Part shown: piece by piece, positions 1 to 8,128 of the stretch
How positions within the stretch are numbered: position 1 is the first letter of the stretch
How the letters are laid out: each line of letters opens with the position of its first letter
Origin: CAYXDO01 sp964463485
GTDB lineage: Bacteria; Myxococcota; Kuafuiibacteriia; Kuafuiibacteriales; Kuafuiibacteriaceae
Length of the DNA: 34,528 nt
Assembly: GCA_964463485.1 (NCBI GenBank)
Contig: CAYXDO010000116.1
Span: 1-34,528, forward strand
Reading direction: 5' to 3'
The notes under the pieces: model-generated
Seen by the model: only the letters and a program-made list of their open reading frames with translations
Told to the model about the DNA's origin: nothing
The model's database searches: none
Position numbers and translations under genes: made by a program

Positions 1-24
1 TCGGCGCGGCTCTGCGAGGACTTC

Positions 25-60
25 GTGCCCGTGCCCATGCCCGTGCCCGTGCCCGTGCCC
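25..60. repeat. GTGCCC hexanucleotide tandem repeat (6 units)
   Basis: Six head-to-tail GTGCCC units, the third being ATGCCC. On the + strand the frame is open from base 1 through a Val-Pro repeat to a TAG at 91-93. It could therefore be the tail of a protein entering from the left, but no recognisable domain precedes it. It may equally be an intergenic simple repeat. Confidence 0.75.
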
Positions 61-63
61 GAT

Positions 64-94
64 CCTAATCCTGCCTGCGTGAGGCAGGATTAGG
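64..94. repeat. 13-bp perfect palindrome with 5-base loop
   Basis: The arm CCTAATCCTGCCT (64-76) is matched perfectly by its complement at 82-94 around the loop GCGTG. It lies directly after the GTGCCC repeat and overlaps the possible TAG at 91-93. No T-run follows, so it is either a weak terminator for an upstream gene or a dispersed palindromic repeat. The second reading fits the similar GCAGGCA palindrome at 34371-34391. Confidence 0.7.
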
Positions 95-104
95 GCTCTG
101 AGGC

Positions 105-224
105 TCGTGACCATGCTGGAACCACAGACGACGCAGACGGAAGACACGGAGGACACAGAGAATTGCTCATTTCATCCGTGGGGCTTCGGCGCTGTGCTCT
201 CTGTGGTTTCTCCCGTGGTCACGA
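105..224. repeat. Dispersed ACCACAGA-type imperfect palindromic element, copy 1
   Basis: Outer arms TCGTGACCA (105-113) and TGGTCACGA (216-224) are perfect complements. Inside them, GAACCACAGA at 119-128 and GGACACAGAG at 151-160 face CTCTGTGGTTTC at 199-210. The low-complexity vocabulary (ACCACAGA, GACACGGAGGACACAGAG) is the same as in the element at 31366-31445. I know this vocabulary from memory as a short repeat scattered through many environmental genomes. It has no coding content. Bases 225-272 lead into the next gene without a recognisable promoter. Confidence 0.6.
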
Positions 225-272
225 ATTTGCGGGGACCTGTACTTAGGCGCTTGGACTTGCGATGATGCCGAG

Positions 273-584
273 ATGGCGAAGCCGGTGAGGGCGCGGACTC
301 AGAAGAGGGCCGAGCAGCGCGAGCACCGTAAGCTCGTGCGATTGAAGGAGAAGCTCGCGGCGAAGCTCCCCGGGGGCTCCGCCGACAACCCTGTCGAGGT
401 GCCGGCGGCGTCCGTGATCGAGCTCCGCGCGCGATCGACCCCGTGTCCTCAATGCGGGGGTAACTTTCAGATCGCCGCGCATCGCGCGCCCGCGCTCGGC
501 CTGCGGAGTCTCGAAGTGATCTGCCAGATGTGCGGTGCGAAGCGCGATCTTTGGTTCAGGATCGTCGCGACCGGACCCAACTGA
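273..584 (+). CDS. Small zinc-ribbon protein, unknown function
   Basis: A 103-residue protein with a basic, Arg/Lys-rich N-terminal helix (about residues 1-35). It is followed by a CPQCGG knuckle near residue 58 and a CQMCG knuckle near residue 85. The two CxxC pairs about 25 residues apart make a four-cysteine zinc ribbon. The basic tail suggests nucleic-acid or ribosome binding, but that is inference. The ATG at 273 is the only sensible start; no strong Shine-Dalgarno is visible. The gene converges on the reverse-strand RING-like gene ending at 665, and the 80-base gap contains a direct repeat of AGGGAGCCACC but no clear terminator. The family is not recognised. Confidence 0.65.
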   Translation: MAKPVRARTQKRAEQREHRKLVRLKEKLAAKLPGGSADNPVEVPAASVIELRARSTPCPQCGGNFQIAAHRAPALGLRSLEVICQMCGAKRDLWFRIVATGPN

Positions 585-664
585 GCGGACCAAGCGGGCG
601 CAAGGGAGCCACCAGGGAGCCACCTCTTGGGCTCAGGCGAAGAACGAGCAATCGTGGGGCGCCG

Positions 665-1495
665 TCACATCGGCTCGGCGCGGATCCAATCACAGCCTTC
701 GGCGATGCAGCCGGTCGCCTGAGTCCAGCAGCGCGCGTGGTAAACGGACCGACAGCGCCTGCACCGCACGAACCCACCCATCGGATGTCGCTGACCGCGG
801 CAGAGTGTGCACTCGGGATCGGCCGCGAGTGTCCGGTCGGGGATGGGTTCGAGCACGATTTTTTTTTCGAGGACGTTGACCACCGGGGGGAGATCGACTC
901 CGGAGGCGGCGAGCTCGAGGGATCCGGCGAGGCTGGCGGTACTCAGGACTGCGCGTTCGATTGCATTCGCGGACGGGCCCAGCCCGTGGACGGCCACGCG
1001 CAGAGTGCCGCCACGAGCCAGGAGCTCGACCGCTCGGGCGCTCGCTGATTTCCGAAGGTCGACGAGCTCGCTCGACGCGAGCGTCAGAAAACGCTCGGCC
1101 ACTCTCGGGTCGTCGGCCCGCGCATTCACCCGTCCTTCGAGGCGCAAGACCCCTGGAAATGGGACTTCGGGAATGTAGAAGATATCGTCTCTGATTCGCG
1201 TGACGTCCCAACCCACGAACAGTCGCACCGCCTCGGACGACAGCTTGGCCTCCGAGATCGCGAGGACCGAATCGTCGGACTTGGTGATGTCGCGGACCTG
1301 GAGCATGACTTCGCGACCCTCGACGGTCGCGCGGAGCTCGGGGGTTTGGGCGATCGAGAGTCGGGCGTCCAACCTTCGCCGGGCGAGCTCCAGGGCTTCG
1401 ACCCATCTCGTGCGCCGTTTTCCGCGGCCGAAGGCCGAGTATGCGATGGCGCTGCCGATCGCCAGCGCGGTCAGCGAGAAGGGGTCCATGCGCAC
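665..1495 (-). CDS. Membrane-anchored protein with C-terminal prokaryotic RING-like zinc domain
   Basis: A 276-residue protein. Residues about 5-20 form a short hydrophobic segment followed by a basic stretch (GRGKRRTR), a likely inner-membrane anchor with a cytosolic body. The middle (about 25-220) is an unrecognised alpha/beta region. The last 50 residues hold a zinc-binding pattern C-x2-C-x12-C-x2-C-x4-H-x2-C-x6-C-x4-C, with CRRC, YHARCW and GC..GC. This resembles the bacterial RING/PHD-type family 'Prok-RING', whose members are thought to be protein-interaction or ubiquitin-like modules. The GTG start at 1495 begins one base after the fabG stop codon, so the two are translationally coupled; an in-frame ATG lies at 1489. 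Ligase activity is not shown. The coding call is firm, the function is not. Confidence 0.7.
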   Translation of the reverse strand: MRMDPFSLTALAIGSAIAYSAFGRGKRRTRWVEALELARRRLDARLSIAQTPELRATVEGREVMLQVRDITKSDDSVLAISEAKLSSEAVRLFVGWDVTRIRDDIFYIPEVPFPGVLRLEGRVNARADDPRVAERFLTLASSELVDLRKSASARAVELLARGGTLRVAVHGLGPSANAIERAVLSTASLAGSLELAASGVDLPPVVNVLEKKIVLEPIPDRTLAADPECTLCRGQRHPMGGFVRCRRCRSVYHARCWTQATGCIAEGCDWIRAEPM

Positions 1496-1496
1496 C

Positions 1497-2246
1497 TCAC
1501 ATGTTCAGCCCTCCGTTGACCTCGATGACTTGGCCGGTCACGTAGCTAGCGGCGTCCGAGGCCAAGAAACGCACGACACTCGCGACTTCCTCGACCGATC
1601 CGATTCGTCCGAGCGGAATGTTGTCCATGAGGACCTTTTTCATCGCGTCCGTGATGCCTTTGGTCATGTCGGTCTCGATGTAGCCGGGAGCGACGACGTT
1701 GACGGTGACGTTTCTGGACGCGAGCTCCTTGGCGATGGACCGGGCGAGGCCATCGAGGGCGGACTTGCTTGCGGCATAAGCGCTCTGGCCGGTATTGCCC
1801 ATTTCGCCCACGACGGAGCCCATGAAGACCATGCGCCCCCACCGCGCTTTCGTCATCGCTCTCGCTGCAGATCGCGCGGCGTAGAAAGCGCCGAAGACGT
1901 TGGTCGCGAACATCTTCTGGAGGTCCTCGTCTTTGTAGCGGAGCAGGAGCCCATCGAGTGAGATTCCAGCGTTGGCCACCAAGATGTGGAGGCCTCCCAT
2001 CGACTCGATCACGCCGTCGATCGCGGCCTTCGTGGCCGCGGAGTCCCCCGCATCGAAGCGAACGGCGCTGGCCCGAACCCCCTTGGCCTCGAGCTCGGAG
2101 ACGACCGCCTTCGCGGCGTCCTCGTTGTGGGCGTAAGAAATCACGGTCGCAGCGCCGGCGTCGGCCAAGCTGAGCGCGACCGCTCGGCCGATGCCGCGGG
2201 AACCACCAGTTACGAGCGCAACGCGCCCTTCCAGCTCTTTGGGCAT
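1497..2246 (-). CDS. fabG: 3-oxoacyl-ACP reductase (FabG-type SDR)
   Basis: A 249-residue classical short-chain dehydrogenase. The N-terminal Rossmann glycine motif TGGSRGIG (about 14-21), the NAG motif (VANAGIS), the catalytic Ser in GSVVGEMG, the YxxxK pair (SAYAASKSAL) and the PGYIETDM substrate loop are all present. Length and motifs match FabG, which reduces 3-oxoacyl-ACP with NADPH in fatty-acid elongation. No fab or acp neighbours are present, so a specialised role (polyketide or PHB-type acetoacetyl-CoA reduction) is also possible. The ATG at 2246 starts with MPKELEGRVALVTGG, the normal N-terminus. It diverges from the HSP90-like gene across a 75-bp gap that must hold both promoters. 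Confidence 0.92.
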   Translation of the reverse strand: MPKELEGRVALVTGGSRGIGRAVALSLADAGAATVISYAHNEDAAKAVVSELEAKGVRASAVRFDAGDSAATKAAIDGVIESMGGLHILVANAGISLDGLLLRYKDEDLQKMFATNVFGAFYAARSAARAMTKARWGRMVFMGSVVGEMGNTGQSAYAASKSALDGLARSIAKELASRNVTVNVVAPGYIETDMTKGITDAMKKVLMDNIPLGRIGSVEEVASVVRFLASDAASYVTGQVIEVNGGLNM

Positions 2247-2321
2247 GAGGCTGAGTTAGCCCGCGGCCGAGCCGTCTGCAAGCAATAAGGGCTTACGTCT
2301 AACTCCTCCTGATCTGCGGCG

Positions 2322-4490
2322 GTGTACAATCGGAGAGTCTTGCCGTCCCAAAGCAGCCAACGGTTTTCGGTGGACGTGGCAGGCCTGCTGCAGGCCCTCA
2401 CCGAACAGTTTCCGGACCCTCTGCTTTGCGTCCGGGAGCTCATCCAGAATGCGGCCGACGCGAGCTCTGCGCGTATCGAGGTCGACGTCAGCTATGACTC
2501 GCGGCGCTCTCTTTTGAGACTCTCGGTGGAAGACGACGGCCGCGGCATGAACGCGCATGAAGTCGATGGATATTTGACGATTGGTTTTTCGGACAAGACG
2601 CCCTCCGTCGATCGCGGCCGTTTTGGCGTCGGGAAGCTTTCGCCTTACGCGCTCGGGATCACGCGCATGATCGTGGAGACCTCCGACGGTCGGGTGGCGC
2701 ACCGAATCACTTTTTCGCCGGATGGGTCGGGCCAGATCGAGCTGCGTCCAAGCGATGGGCGTGCGGGTACGACGGTCCGAGTCTACAAGCGCTGTGAGCG
2801 CGAAGAGGCCGAGGTGCTCGCGAGCCGAACGCTCGTGTTGGTGGAGGATCGGTGTGGATCGGTCTCGATCCCGTTGTTCGTCAACGGCCAGCGCGTCAAC
2901 AAGAAGATCGGCCTGAGCACGCCCTATGCGGTTCACGTAGAGGCGCCAGAGGGAGAGGGCTACATCGGCATCGCCGCCGATCCCGTGCGGGTTCTGATGG
3001 GGGGCGGAATCGTGCTCGAGACGGAGGCAGAGATCCTCGGTCCCGAGATCTCTTACGTGCTCGACTCGCCGCGTCTGTCTCCGACCTTGTCGCGCAACGC
3101 CGTGCGGCGGGACGGAGCCTTCGACGCGCTGTTGCGAGTGACCCGGGCCCACGAAGTGGAGCTTTCGTCGAGGGTCGCCGAAGGGCTGCGAGAGCGCGCG
3201 GCGCGGCTGCGGCAGCGCGCCGAAGGGGTCGAGCGATTGCTCGAGCCGGACGACCGCGCGGCGCTCGAGTGGCTGCGCCGCAGGCTTCTGGAGCCGGACG
3301 GAGAGACTCCGGACGCCGCGGTGCGAAGAGCGCCGGTGCTGGAAACGGCCGATGGCGGCCTCGTGTCCGCGGACGAGCTGGTCGAGGTCATTCGCCGGGA
3401 GGGGCGCGTTCCGGCGTCGCGAGTTCCCCGTCCGCGCGAGGAGCTCTCCGGGTACACAGACCGCGGTGTCCCCGTGCTTCTGTTGTACAGAGACCTCGAA
3501 GATTTCTTAGAGCGCCAAGGAATTCAGACCGTGGAGGTCGACGGCCAGGACGACGGAACGGAGGTGCAGCCGGGCGCGTGGGGGCCGGGTGAAGCGGCGC
3601 TCGCAGCCCGGGTTCCGCTGCGAGATGTTTCGGGGTCGCGCCGTCTGGTGGTCGCTTCGTTGGTGACCGCGGCGGCGGCAGGCCTGGCTGCGTTCTTGAT
3701 CGTTCGGCAAGCGCCGACACCAACAGTCGCGCCGCCCGTGGCGTTCGAGCGACTCGCCGCACCGACTCCCGAGCAAGCCCCTCGCCGCGAGGAGCAAGCC
3801 CCTCGGGTCCGCGAGGAGTCTCCGCTCTACGTGTCCACGACCTCTCCGAAGCTCGCTCGATCCGCGAGCGTGTTGAAGACGGCGGCCGCTGCGCTCGGAG
3901 CGGCGATCTCTCTGGCGCTCTTGTTCGCTTTGGTCCACGCGGCGGTGGAGCGCCGTCGAAAGGCTGCGGCGCGCTGGCTCGTCGCGGAAGCGGGACCGCT
4001 GCTCACGGTCGGTGAGGGAAGCTCGCGGCGTCTCGACGTGCTTCGTCGCGCGCTGATCCATCCGATCGATTTTTTCGTCGCGAGGGGTTGGTCGATCCGT
4101 GCGGCGGGCGACCGATCGCTGCAAGCCTCGGCGACGATTCACGGCTATCGAGAGCTCTCGCCGGAGCTCCCGATCCGCTCGGGTGTCAGGCTCGACCTCG
4201 ATCGTGTGTCGATCGGGTTCGTCGATCTGGTGTCGCCGGTCGGAGAGCCGCACGACGGGCGTATCTTGGTGCGCAGGGGTTCGCGCGTTCTTTTGAACCG
4301 CAACCATCCGACCGTGCTGCACCTCATCACGCTCGCGGCGTCTTCTCCGGCGCGCGCCCGAGTGATGCTCGACGTGTTGCTCGCGACCGATCTCCAACTG
4401 GCGTCGGGGACGGATCCACGTCAGGTCGAATGGGACCTCCTGGGCCGCGCGGAGCGAGCGCTGACGAACGACGCCGCCAAGGCGAGCTGA
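2322..4490 (+). CDS. HSP90-like (GHKL) ATPase with transmembrane hairpin and degenerate zincin-like C-terminus
   Basis: A 722-residue protein. The N-terminal ATPase reads like HtpG/HSP90: RELIQNAADA (Glu39, Asn43), DDGRGM (Asp71) and GRFGVGKLS (99-107). A middle-domain-like segment ends in DSPRLSPTLSRN with Arg258, matching the HSP90 'LPLNxSRE' loop whose Arg contacts ATP. Two hydrophobic helices at about 443-463 and 518-542 flank a Pro/Glu-rich linker, predicting a membrane hairpin. The C-terminal 150 residues align by eye with the zincin tail of the next gene (N-x2-H-x-T-x3-L), but ATDLQ (688-692) sits where HELAH should be. The GTG at 2322 is the first start in frame; a TTG at 2340 is possible. 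It is much larger than an isolated ATPase domain and lacks the HSP90 C-terminal dimer domain. It lies 6 bp upstream of its partner and is clearly in the same operon. Confidence 0.8.
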   Translation: MYNRRVLPSQSSQRFSVDVAGLLQALTEQFPDPLLCVRELIQNAADASSARIEVDVSYDSRRSLLRLSVEDDGRGMNAHEVDGYLTIGFSDKTPSVDRGRFGVGKLSPYALGITRMIVETSDGRVAHRITFSPDGSGQIELRPSDGRAGTTVRVYKRCEREEAEVLASRTLVLVEDRCGSVSIPLFVNGQRVNKKIGLSTPYAVHVEAPEGEGYIGIAADPVRVLMGGGIVLETEAEILGPEISYVLDSPRLSPTLSRNAVRRDGAFDALLRVTRAHEVELSSRVAEGLRERAARLRQRAEGVERLLEPDDRAALEWLRRRLLEPDGETPDAAVRRAPVLETADGGLVSADELVEVIRREGRVPASRVPRPREELSGYTDRGVPVLLLYRDLEDFLERQGIQTVEVDGQDDGTEVQPGAWGPGEAALAARVPLRDVSGSRRLVVASLVTAAAAGLAAFLIVRQAPTPTVAPPVAFERLAAPTPEQAPRREEQAPRVREESPLYVSTTSPKLARSASVLKTAAAALGAAISLALLFALVHAAVERRRKAAARWLVAEAGPLLTVGEGSSRRLDVLRRALIHPIDFFVARGWSIRAAGDRSLQASATIHGYRELSPELPIRSGVRLDLDRVSIGFVDLVSPVGEPHDGRILVRRGSRVLLNRNHPTVLHLITLAASSPARARVMLDVLLATDLQLASGTDPRQVEWDLLGRAERALTNDAAKAS

Positions 4491-4496
4491 CCCCAC

Positions 4497-6389
4497 GTGA
4501 ACAAGTTGACGGACGAGCACCCTCCGTTCGGAACAGACGGGCCGACAGGGGACTTCGAAGCGCTGCCGATCGAAAAGGGCCGGATCTCGCTCCCGCCCAT
4601 GGCCTCGCACGCTCCGCTCTATCGCGCCGATCCAGATCGGATCCTGAGGGTGCTCGCGGCCAATCAGTTCGACGATCCTTATCTCGCGTTTCGCGAGATC
4701 TACGCCAACGCGCTCGATGCGGTGCGCGGCCGAGCATCTCCGAAGATCGAGATCCGCGTGAGCGCGGATCGCGTCGTGGTCGAGGACGACGGGCCGGGGC
4801 TCGACGATCGGGGGTTGGCGGCGCTCACGACGCTCGGTGCCTCGACGAGGCGTGGAACGGAGGCGATCGGCCGCTTCGGGATCGGCTTCGCCTCCGTCTT
4901 CGATCCGGCGCTAGGCGTTCAGCGAGTAGAATTTCATGCCGCTCGCTCAGGGCTCGAAAAGGGCGTGTTGGTCCACTTCGTCCCCGACGACGGCGGCAGC
5001 GTTTCGATTCAACTCATGGACGCGCCGAGCATCGGCGGCAGTCGAGTGAGTGTGTACTTCGATCCTGCGAGAGCGAGCGAAGACCGCGTCGCCAAGGCGA
5101 TCGAGACCTTCGAGACGCACGCAGCCTATACCGGGGTCTCGACGACGTTGAACGGCCGACAGCTCGGCAAGGACCTCTCCGACTACATCAAGTCAGAGGT
5201 CAAAAAGGGCAGCTACACCGCGACCGAACGAGCGCTCGTGAGCGCGTCGGCAGTGCGTGGGCCAGTAGGCGTAGCGGCGATCGACCCGACTCGATCGGAG
5301 TCCAAGTTTCGAGCGTATCAGCGGGGACTCTTCGTCACCGAAGTGACCTTGCCAAGGATGCCTGGGCGTCCGTGGCCTCGCGGTGCGTTCGGCGCCGTTC
5401 ACGCGGATGGGCTAGAGCTCGTAGCGAGCCGCAATGCGTTCGTCGAGAACGAGTCCCAAGCCCGTTTCCTCGAGGAGCTCAATCGGCTCGCCTTCGAGGC
5501 TGCCTATCGCGTCGTCCGATACTTCGAAGCGCACGACGACGCGTACGCGCGGGTCGTGCTGCTCGATGCGATCAGGAGGGGGCTCAAGACGGCGACGCCC
5601 GAGGGTCTGCTCGCAGAGTCGAGCGACCTGTTCTCGTCGGCAGTGGTTCGTTCGGAGCTCTTTCGCGCGTGGGGCGAGTCGAAGCGCTACTCCTTCGAGG
5701 AGCTCGTGGCGATGAAGGTGAGCGATCGGTTTCGCTCCCTGTCGTATCGGCCTGCGGGTTGGGACGTGGCACGGGGCGCGGTGATGCGCGCGGACGATTC
5801 CATCGAGCGTGACATCTTCCGAAAGCTGTCCGGCATGCGCGACATGCCGGCGGTGGCGCGCGCCGAGAATGTCTCGCTGCCTTCGTTCTTTTCTCGAGCG
5901 GTCGATCGTTTGTTGTCGGGCCCTCGCGCGGAGTACTCGCTCTTTCAACACGACCTCGATCCCGCTCAGGTTCCTCAGCCGATCCGCCGAGTCGTATTGG
6001 CGCTGTCTCGCTTCTTGGCGTCCGAGGAAGTCGTCGTGGCTCTAGGTCGTCTGCTTCCGGGTCAGCTTCCTCGGCTTGCCTTCGGCGCCTCCCGCAACGC
6101 CTTCGGCCCAGTCGCCGCCTATCGACTCGGGGAGATCCGCTTCAACGTGCGGCACCGAACGCTGCGACGCTTGTCCCGGCACCCGGACGCCGAGCTCGCC
6201 GCGAGGGCGCTCCTGCCCGTGCTCGCCCACGAGCTTGCCCACGTCTGCCATGAGCTCCACGACCTCGATTTCTATCGAACGAGCCGGGCGCTCCTGCGCG
6301 CGCTCGCGGTCGCTGCGGCAAAAATCGACGCGCAGCGCCTCCCGGGGCTGAAGCCGCGCGAGATCAGCTCCCCGCGCCCCCGCATCTGA
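4497..6389 (+). CDS. HSP90-like (GHKL) ATPase fused to YgjP/SprT-like zinc metallopeptidase domain
   Basis: A 630-residue soluble protein. The ATPase N-box is REIYANALDA (Glu67, Asn71), the G1 box DDGPGL (Asp97) and the G2 box GRFGIGFAS (125-133). The HSP90-like middle domain ends in LELVASRNAF with Arg312. The C-terminal domain has LAHELAHVCHELHDLDFY: His578, Glu579, His582 and a third His588, i.e. HExxH-x5-H-x3-F-[WY]. This is the spacing of YgjP/SprT-type zincins. The protein may couple ATP-driven conformational change to proteolysis, which is inference. The GTG at 4497 follows the previous stop by 6 bp, so the two genes are co-translated. The pair probably forms a membrane-tethered heteromer. 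Substrates are unknown, and I do not recognise a named family with this architecture. Confidence 0.8.
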   Translation: MNKLTDEHPPFGTDGPTGDFEALPIEKGRISLPPMASHAPLYRADPDRILRVLAANQFDDPYLAFREIYANALDAVRGRASPKIEIRVSADRVVVEDDGPGLDDRGLAALTTLGASTRRGTEAIGRFGIGFASVFDPALGVQRVEFHAARSGLEKGVLVHFVPDDGGSVSIQLMDAPSIGGSRVSVYFDPARASEDRVAKAIETFETHAAYTGVSTTLNGRQLGKDLSDYIKSEVKKGSYTATERALVSASAVRGPVGVAAIDPTRSESKFRAYQRGLFVTEVTLPRMPGRPWPRGAFGAVHADGLELVASRNAFVENESQARFLEELNRLAFEAAYRVVRYFEAHDDAYARVVLLDAIRRGLKTATPEGLLAESSDLFSSAVVRSELFRAWGESKRYSFEELVAMKVSDRFRSLSYRPAGWDVARGAVMRADDSIERDIFRKLSGMRDMPAVARAENVSLPSFFSRAVDRLLSGPRAEYSLFQHDLDPAQVPQPIRRVVLALSRFLASEEVVVALGRLLPGQLPRLAFGASRNAFGPVAAYRLGEIRFNVRHRTLRRLSRHPDAELAARALLPVLAHELAHVCHELHDLDFYRTSRALLRALAVAAAKIDAQRLPGLKPREISSPRPRI

Positions 6390-6466
6390 GACGTGAACCG
6401 AAGTTCAGTCATTCTTCGCGAACCGTTCTTGCCGTGCGCGCGCATTTTGGCCAGGGTGTGCGCGCA

Positions 6467-8113
6467 ATGCCGAAAATCACCATCGACGGTCGCGAGCTGA
6501 CCGTCGCCGAGGGCACCAGCATCATCCGCGCTGCGCTCTCTGCGGGTATCGACATTCCGTACTACTGCTGGCACCCGCGACTTTCGATCGCGGCCAACTG
6601 CCGCATGTGTCTCGTCGAGCTCGAGAAGGCTCCGAAGCTCGTGCCCGCCTGCGAGGTGATCGCGCGCGACGGTCAGGTCGTCCACACCAAGTCGGAGAAG
6701 GTGCTCGAGGCCCGCAAGTCGGTGATGGAGTTCTTGCTCATCAACCATCCCATCGACTGTCCGATCTGCGACCAGGCTGGGGAGTGCAAGCTTCAGGACT
6801 ACTACATGGCCCACGACACGACCGGCACGCGGTTCGCGGAGGTCAAGGTCCAGAAGGCGAAGACGCAAGAGCTCGGGCCGATGGTGGTGTTGGACCAGGA
6901 GCGGTGCATCAACTGCACGCGTTGTGTTCGGTTCATGCAGGAGGTCGCGCACAACCCGCAGCTCGGACAGTTCGATCGCGGCGATCGTGCGACCATTGGA
7001 ATCTTCCCAGGCCAGCCGCTCGACGATCCTTACAGCGGCAACGTCGTCGACCTCTGCCCGGTCGGTGCGCTGACCAGTCGCGACTTTCGCTTCAAGGTGC
7101 GCAGTTGGTTTTTGAAACACGCTGATTCGGTGTGCGCGGGTTGCGCGCGCGGATGCTCGGTTCGCGTAGACCACCACGACGATCAGGTGCAGCGACTCAT
7201 TCCGCGCGACAACGAGCATGTGAATCAAGGCTGGATGTGCGACGCCGGCCGCTTGTCCTACAAGCGCTACCAGGACGCTCAGTCCATCGTGACCAAGCCT
7301 CACCTTCGCAACGAAGACGGGAAGCTCGTCCCGGTCGGTTGGGCCGAGGCGCGTCGAGCGCTGGCAGAGAAGCTCGCTGAGTACACGGACGACAGCGATG
7401 GGAGCCTCGCGCTCGCGCTGTCGTCGCAGATCACCACCGAAGGCGCGACCGCGTTCGTCGAGCTCGCCGAGCAGGTCCTCCACGTGGACACCTTCGCGAT
7501 CACCGGCCTCGCGGATTGGGAGGGTGACCAGTTCCTGCGCGTGCCCGATCGAAATCCGAATCGCGCTGGGCTCGAGCTCGTGCTGGAGTCGTTTTCGATC
7601 TTCGACGACGGTGCTTCCGGTCTTCGAAAGTCTCTGCAACAAGGCACCGTGCGTTCGGTGATCTTCGTTGGCAGCGAGTACGCCGAAGAAGGTGAAGAGT
7701 GGCGTCTAGCGCTCGCCAAGGCTGAGGTAGTGGTCGCCTGCGCGTCGCATTGGGACGAGACGAGTCGGGCCGCGCACATCGTCCTGCCCATGGCTTCGTA
7801 CCTCGAACAGGACGGCACCTTCGTGAACGTCGACGGTCGGACGCAGCGTGTCCACGCCGCGCTTCGGCCTTTCGGCGGTCGCAAGAGCTGCGTGGAGCTC
7901 TCCGCGTTCTTGGCTCAGTCTCTCGGGGCCGGTTCGGATTGGTCCCTTACGAGCTGGACCGCCGCCTTCCACGCGCTGAAGCGAAGGACCGGCCTCTTGC
8001 AGGGCGTCGAGCCCCTCACCATCGGCGCCTTCGGCGCGTCGCTGGAGGCTCTCGAACGCGGTGAATCGAAGCCCGGCGTGGCGCCGCCCGCGACCGTCGC
8101 GGTGGCGGGCTGA
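6467..8113 (+). CDS. nuoG: NADH-quinone oxidoreductase subunit G (NuoG), short form
   Basis: A 548-residue electron-transfer subunit of respiratory complex I. The iron-sulfur ligands are all visible: N1b (C-x10-C-x2-C, then Cys in VPACEV), N5 with its His ligand (H-x3-C-x2-C-x5-C in NHPIDCPICDQAGEC), N4 (CINCTRC, then Cys in DLCPVGAL), and a full N7 motif C-x2-C-x3-C-x27-C (CAGCARGC...WMC). The molybdopterin-oxidoreductase-like C-terminal domain is shortened; the family is commonly about 700-900 residues. An upstream GTG at 6434 is in frame, but the ATG at 6467 gives the conserved MPKITIDG start. It is followed 15 bp later by nuoH with a GAGGA ribosome-binding site. No nuoE, nuoF or other subunits are nearby. 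Confidence 0.93.
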   Translation: MPKITIDGRELTVAEGTSIIRAALSAGIDIPYYCWHPRLSIAANCRMCLVELEKAPKLVPACEVIARDGQVVHTKSEKVLEARKSVMEFLLINHPIDCPICDQAGECKLQDYYMAHDTTGTRFAEVKVQKAKTQELGPMVVLDQERCINCTRCVRFMQEVAHNPQLGQFDRGDRATIGIFPGQPLDDPYSGNVVDLCPVGALTSRDFRFKVRSWFLKHADSVCAGCARGCSVRVDHHDDQVQRLIPRDNEHVNQGWMCDAGRLSYKRYQDAQSIVTKPHLRNEDGKLVPVGWAEARRALAEKLAEYTDDSDGSLALALSSQITTEGATAFVELAEQVLHVDTFAITGLADWEGDQFLRVPDRNPNRAGLELVLESFSIFDDGASGLRKSLQQGTVRSVIFVGSEYAEEGEEWRLALAKAEVVVACASHWDETSRAAHIVLPMASYLEQDGTFVNVDGRTQRVHAALRPFGGRKSCVELSAFLAQSLGAGSDWSLTSWTAAFHALKRRTGLLQGVEPLTIGAFGASLEALERGESKPGVAPPATVAVAG

Positions 8114-8128
8114 GCGAGGAGTCGTGAA

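Noticed and set aside
1..93. Possible 3' end of a gene ending in a Val-Pro repeat (TAG 91-93)
   Set aside because: Only about 30 codons are visible and most are the simple repeat; no domain supports a protein.
4088..5812. Open frame bridging the two HSP90-like genes in another frame
   Set aside because: Arg/Ser/Ala-rich shadow; both real genes have intact ATPase motifs across the same bases.
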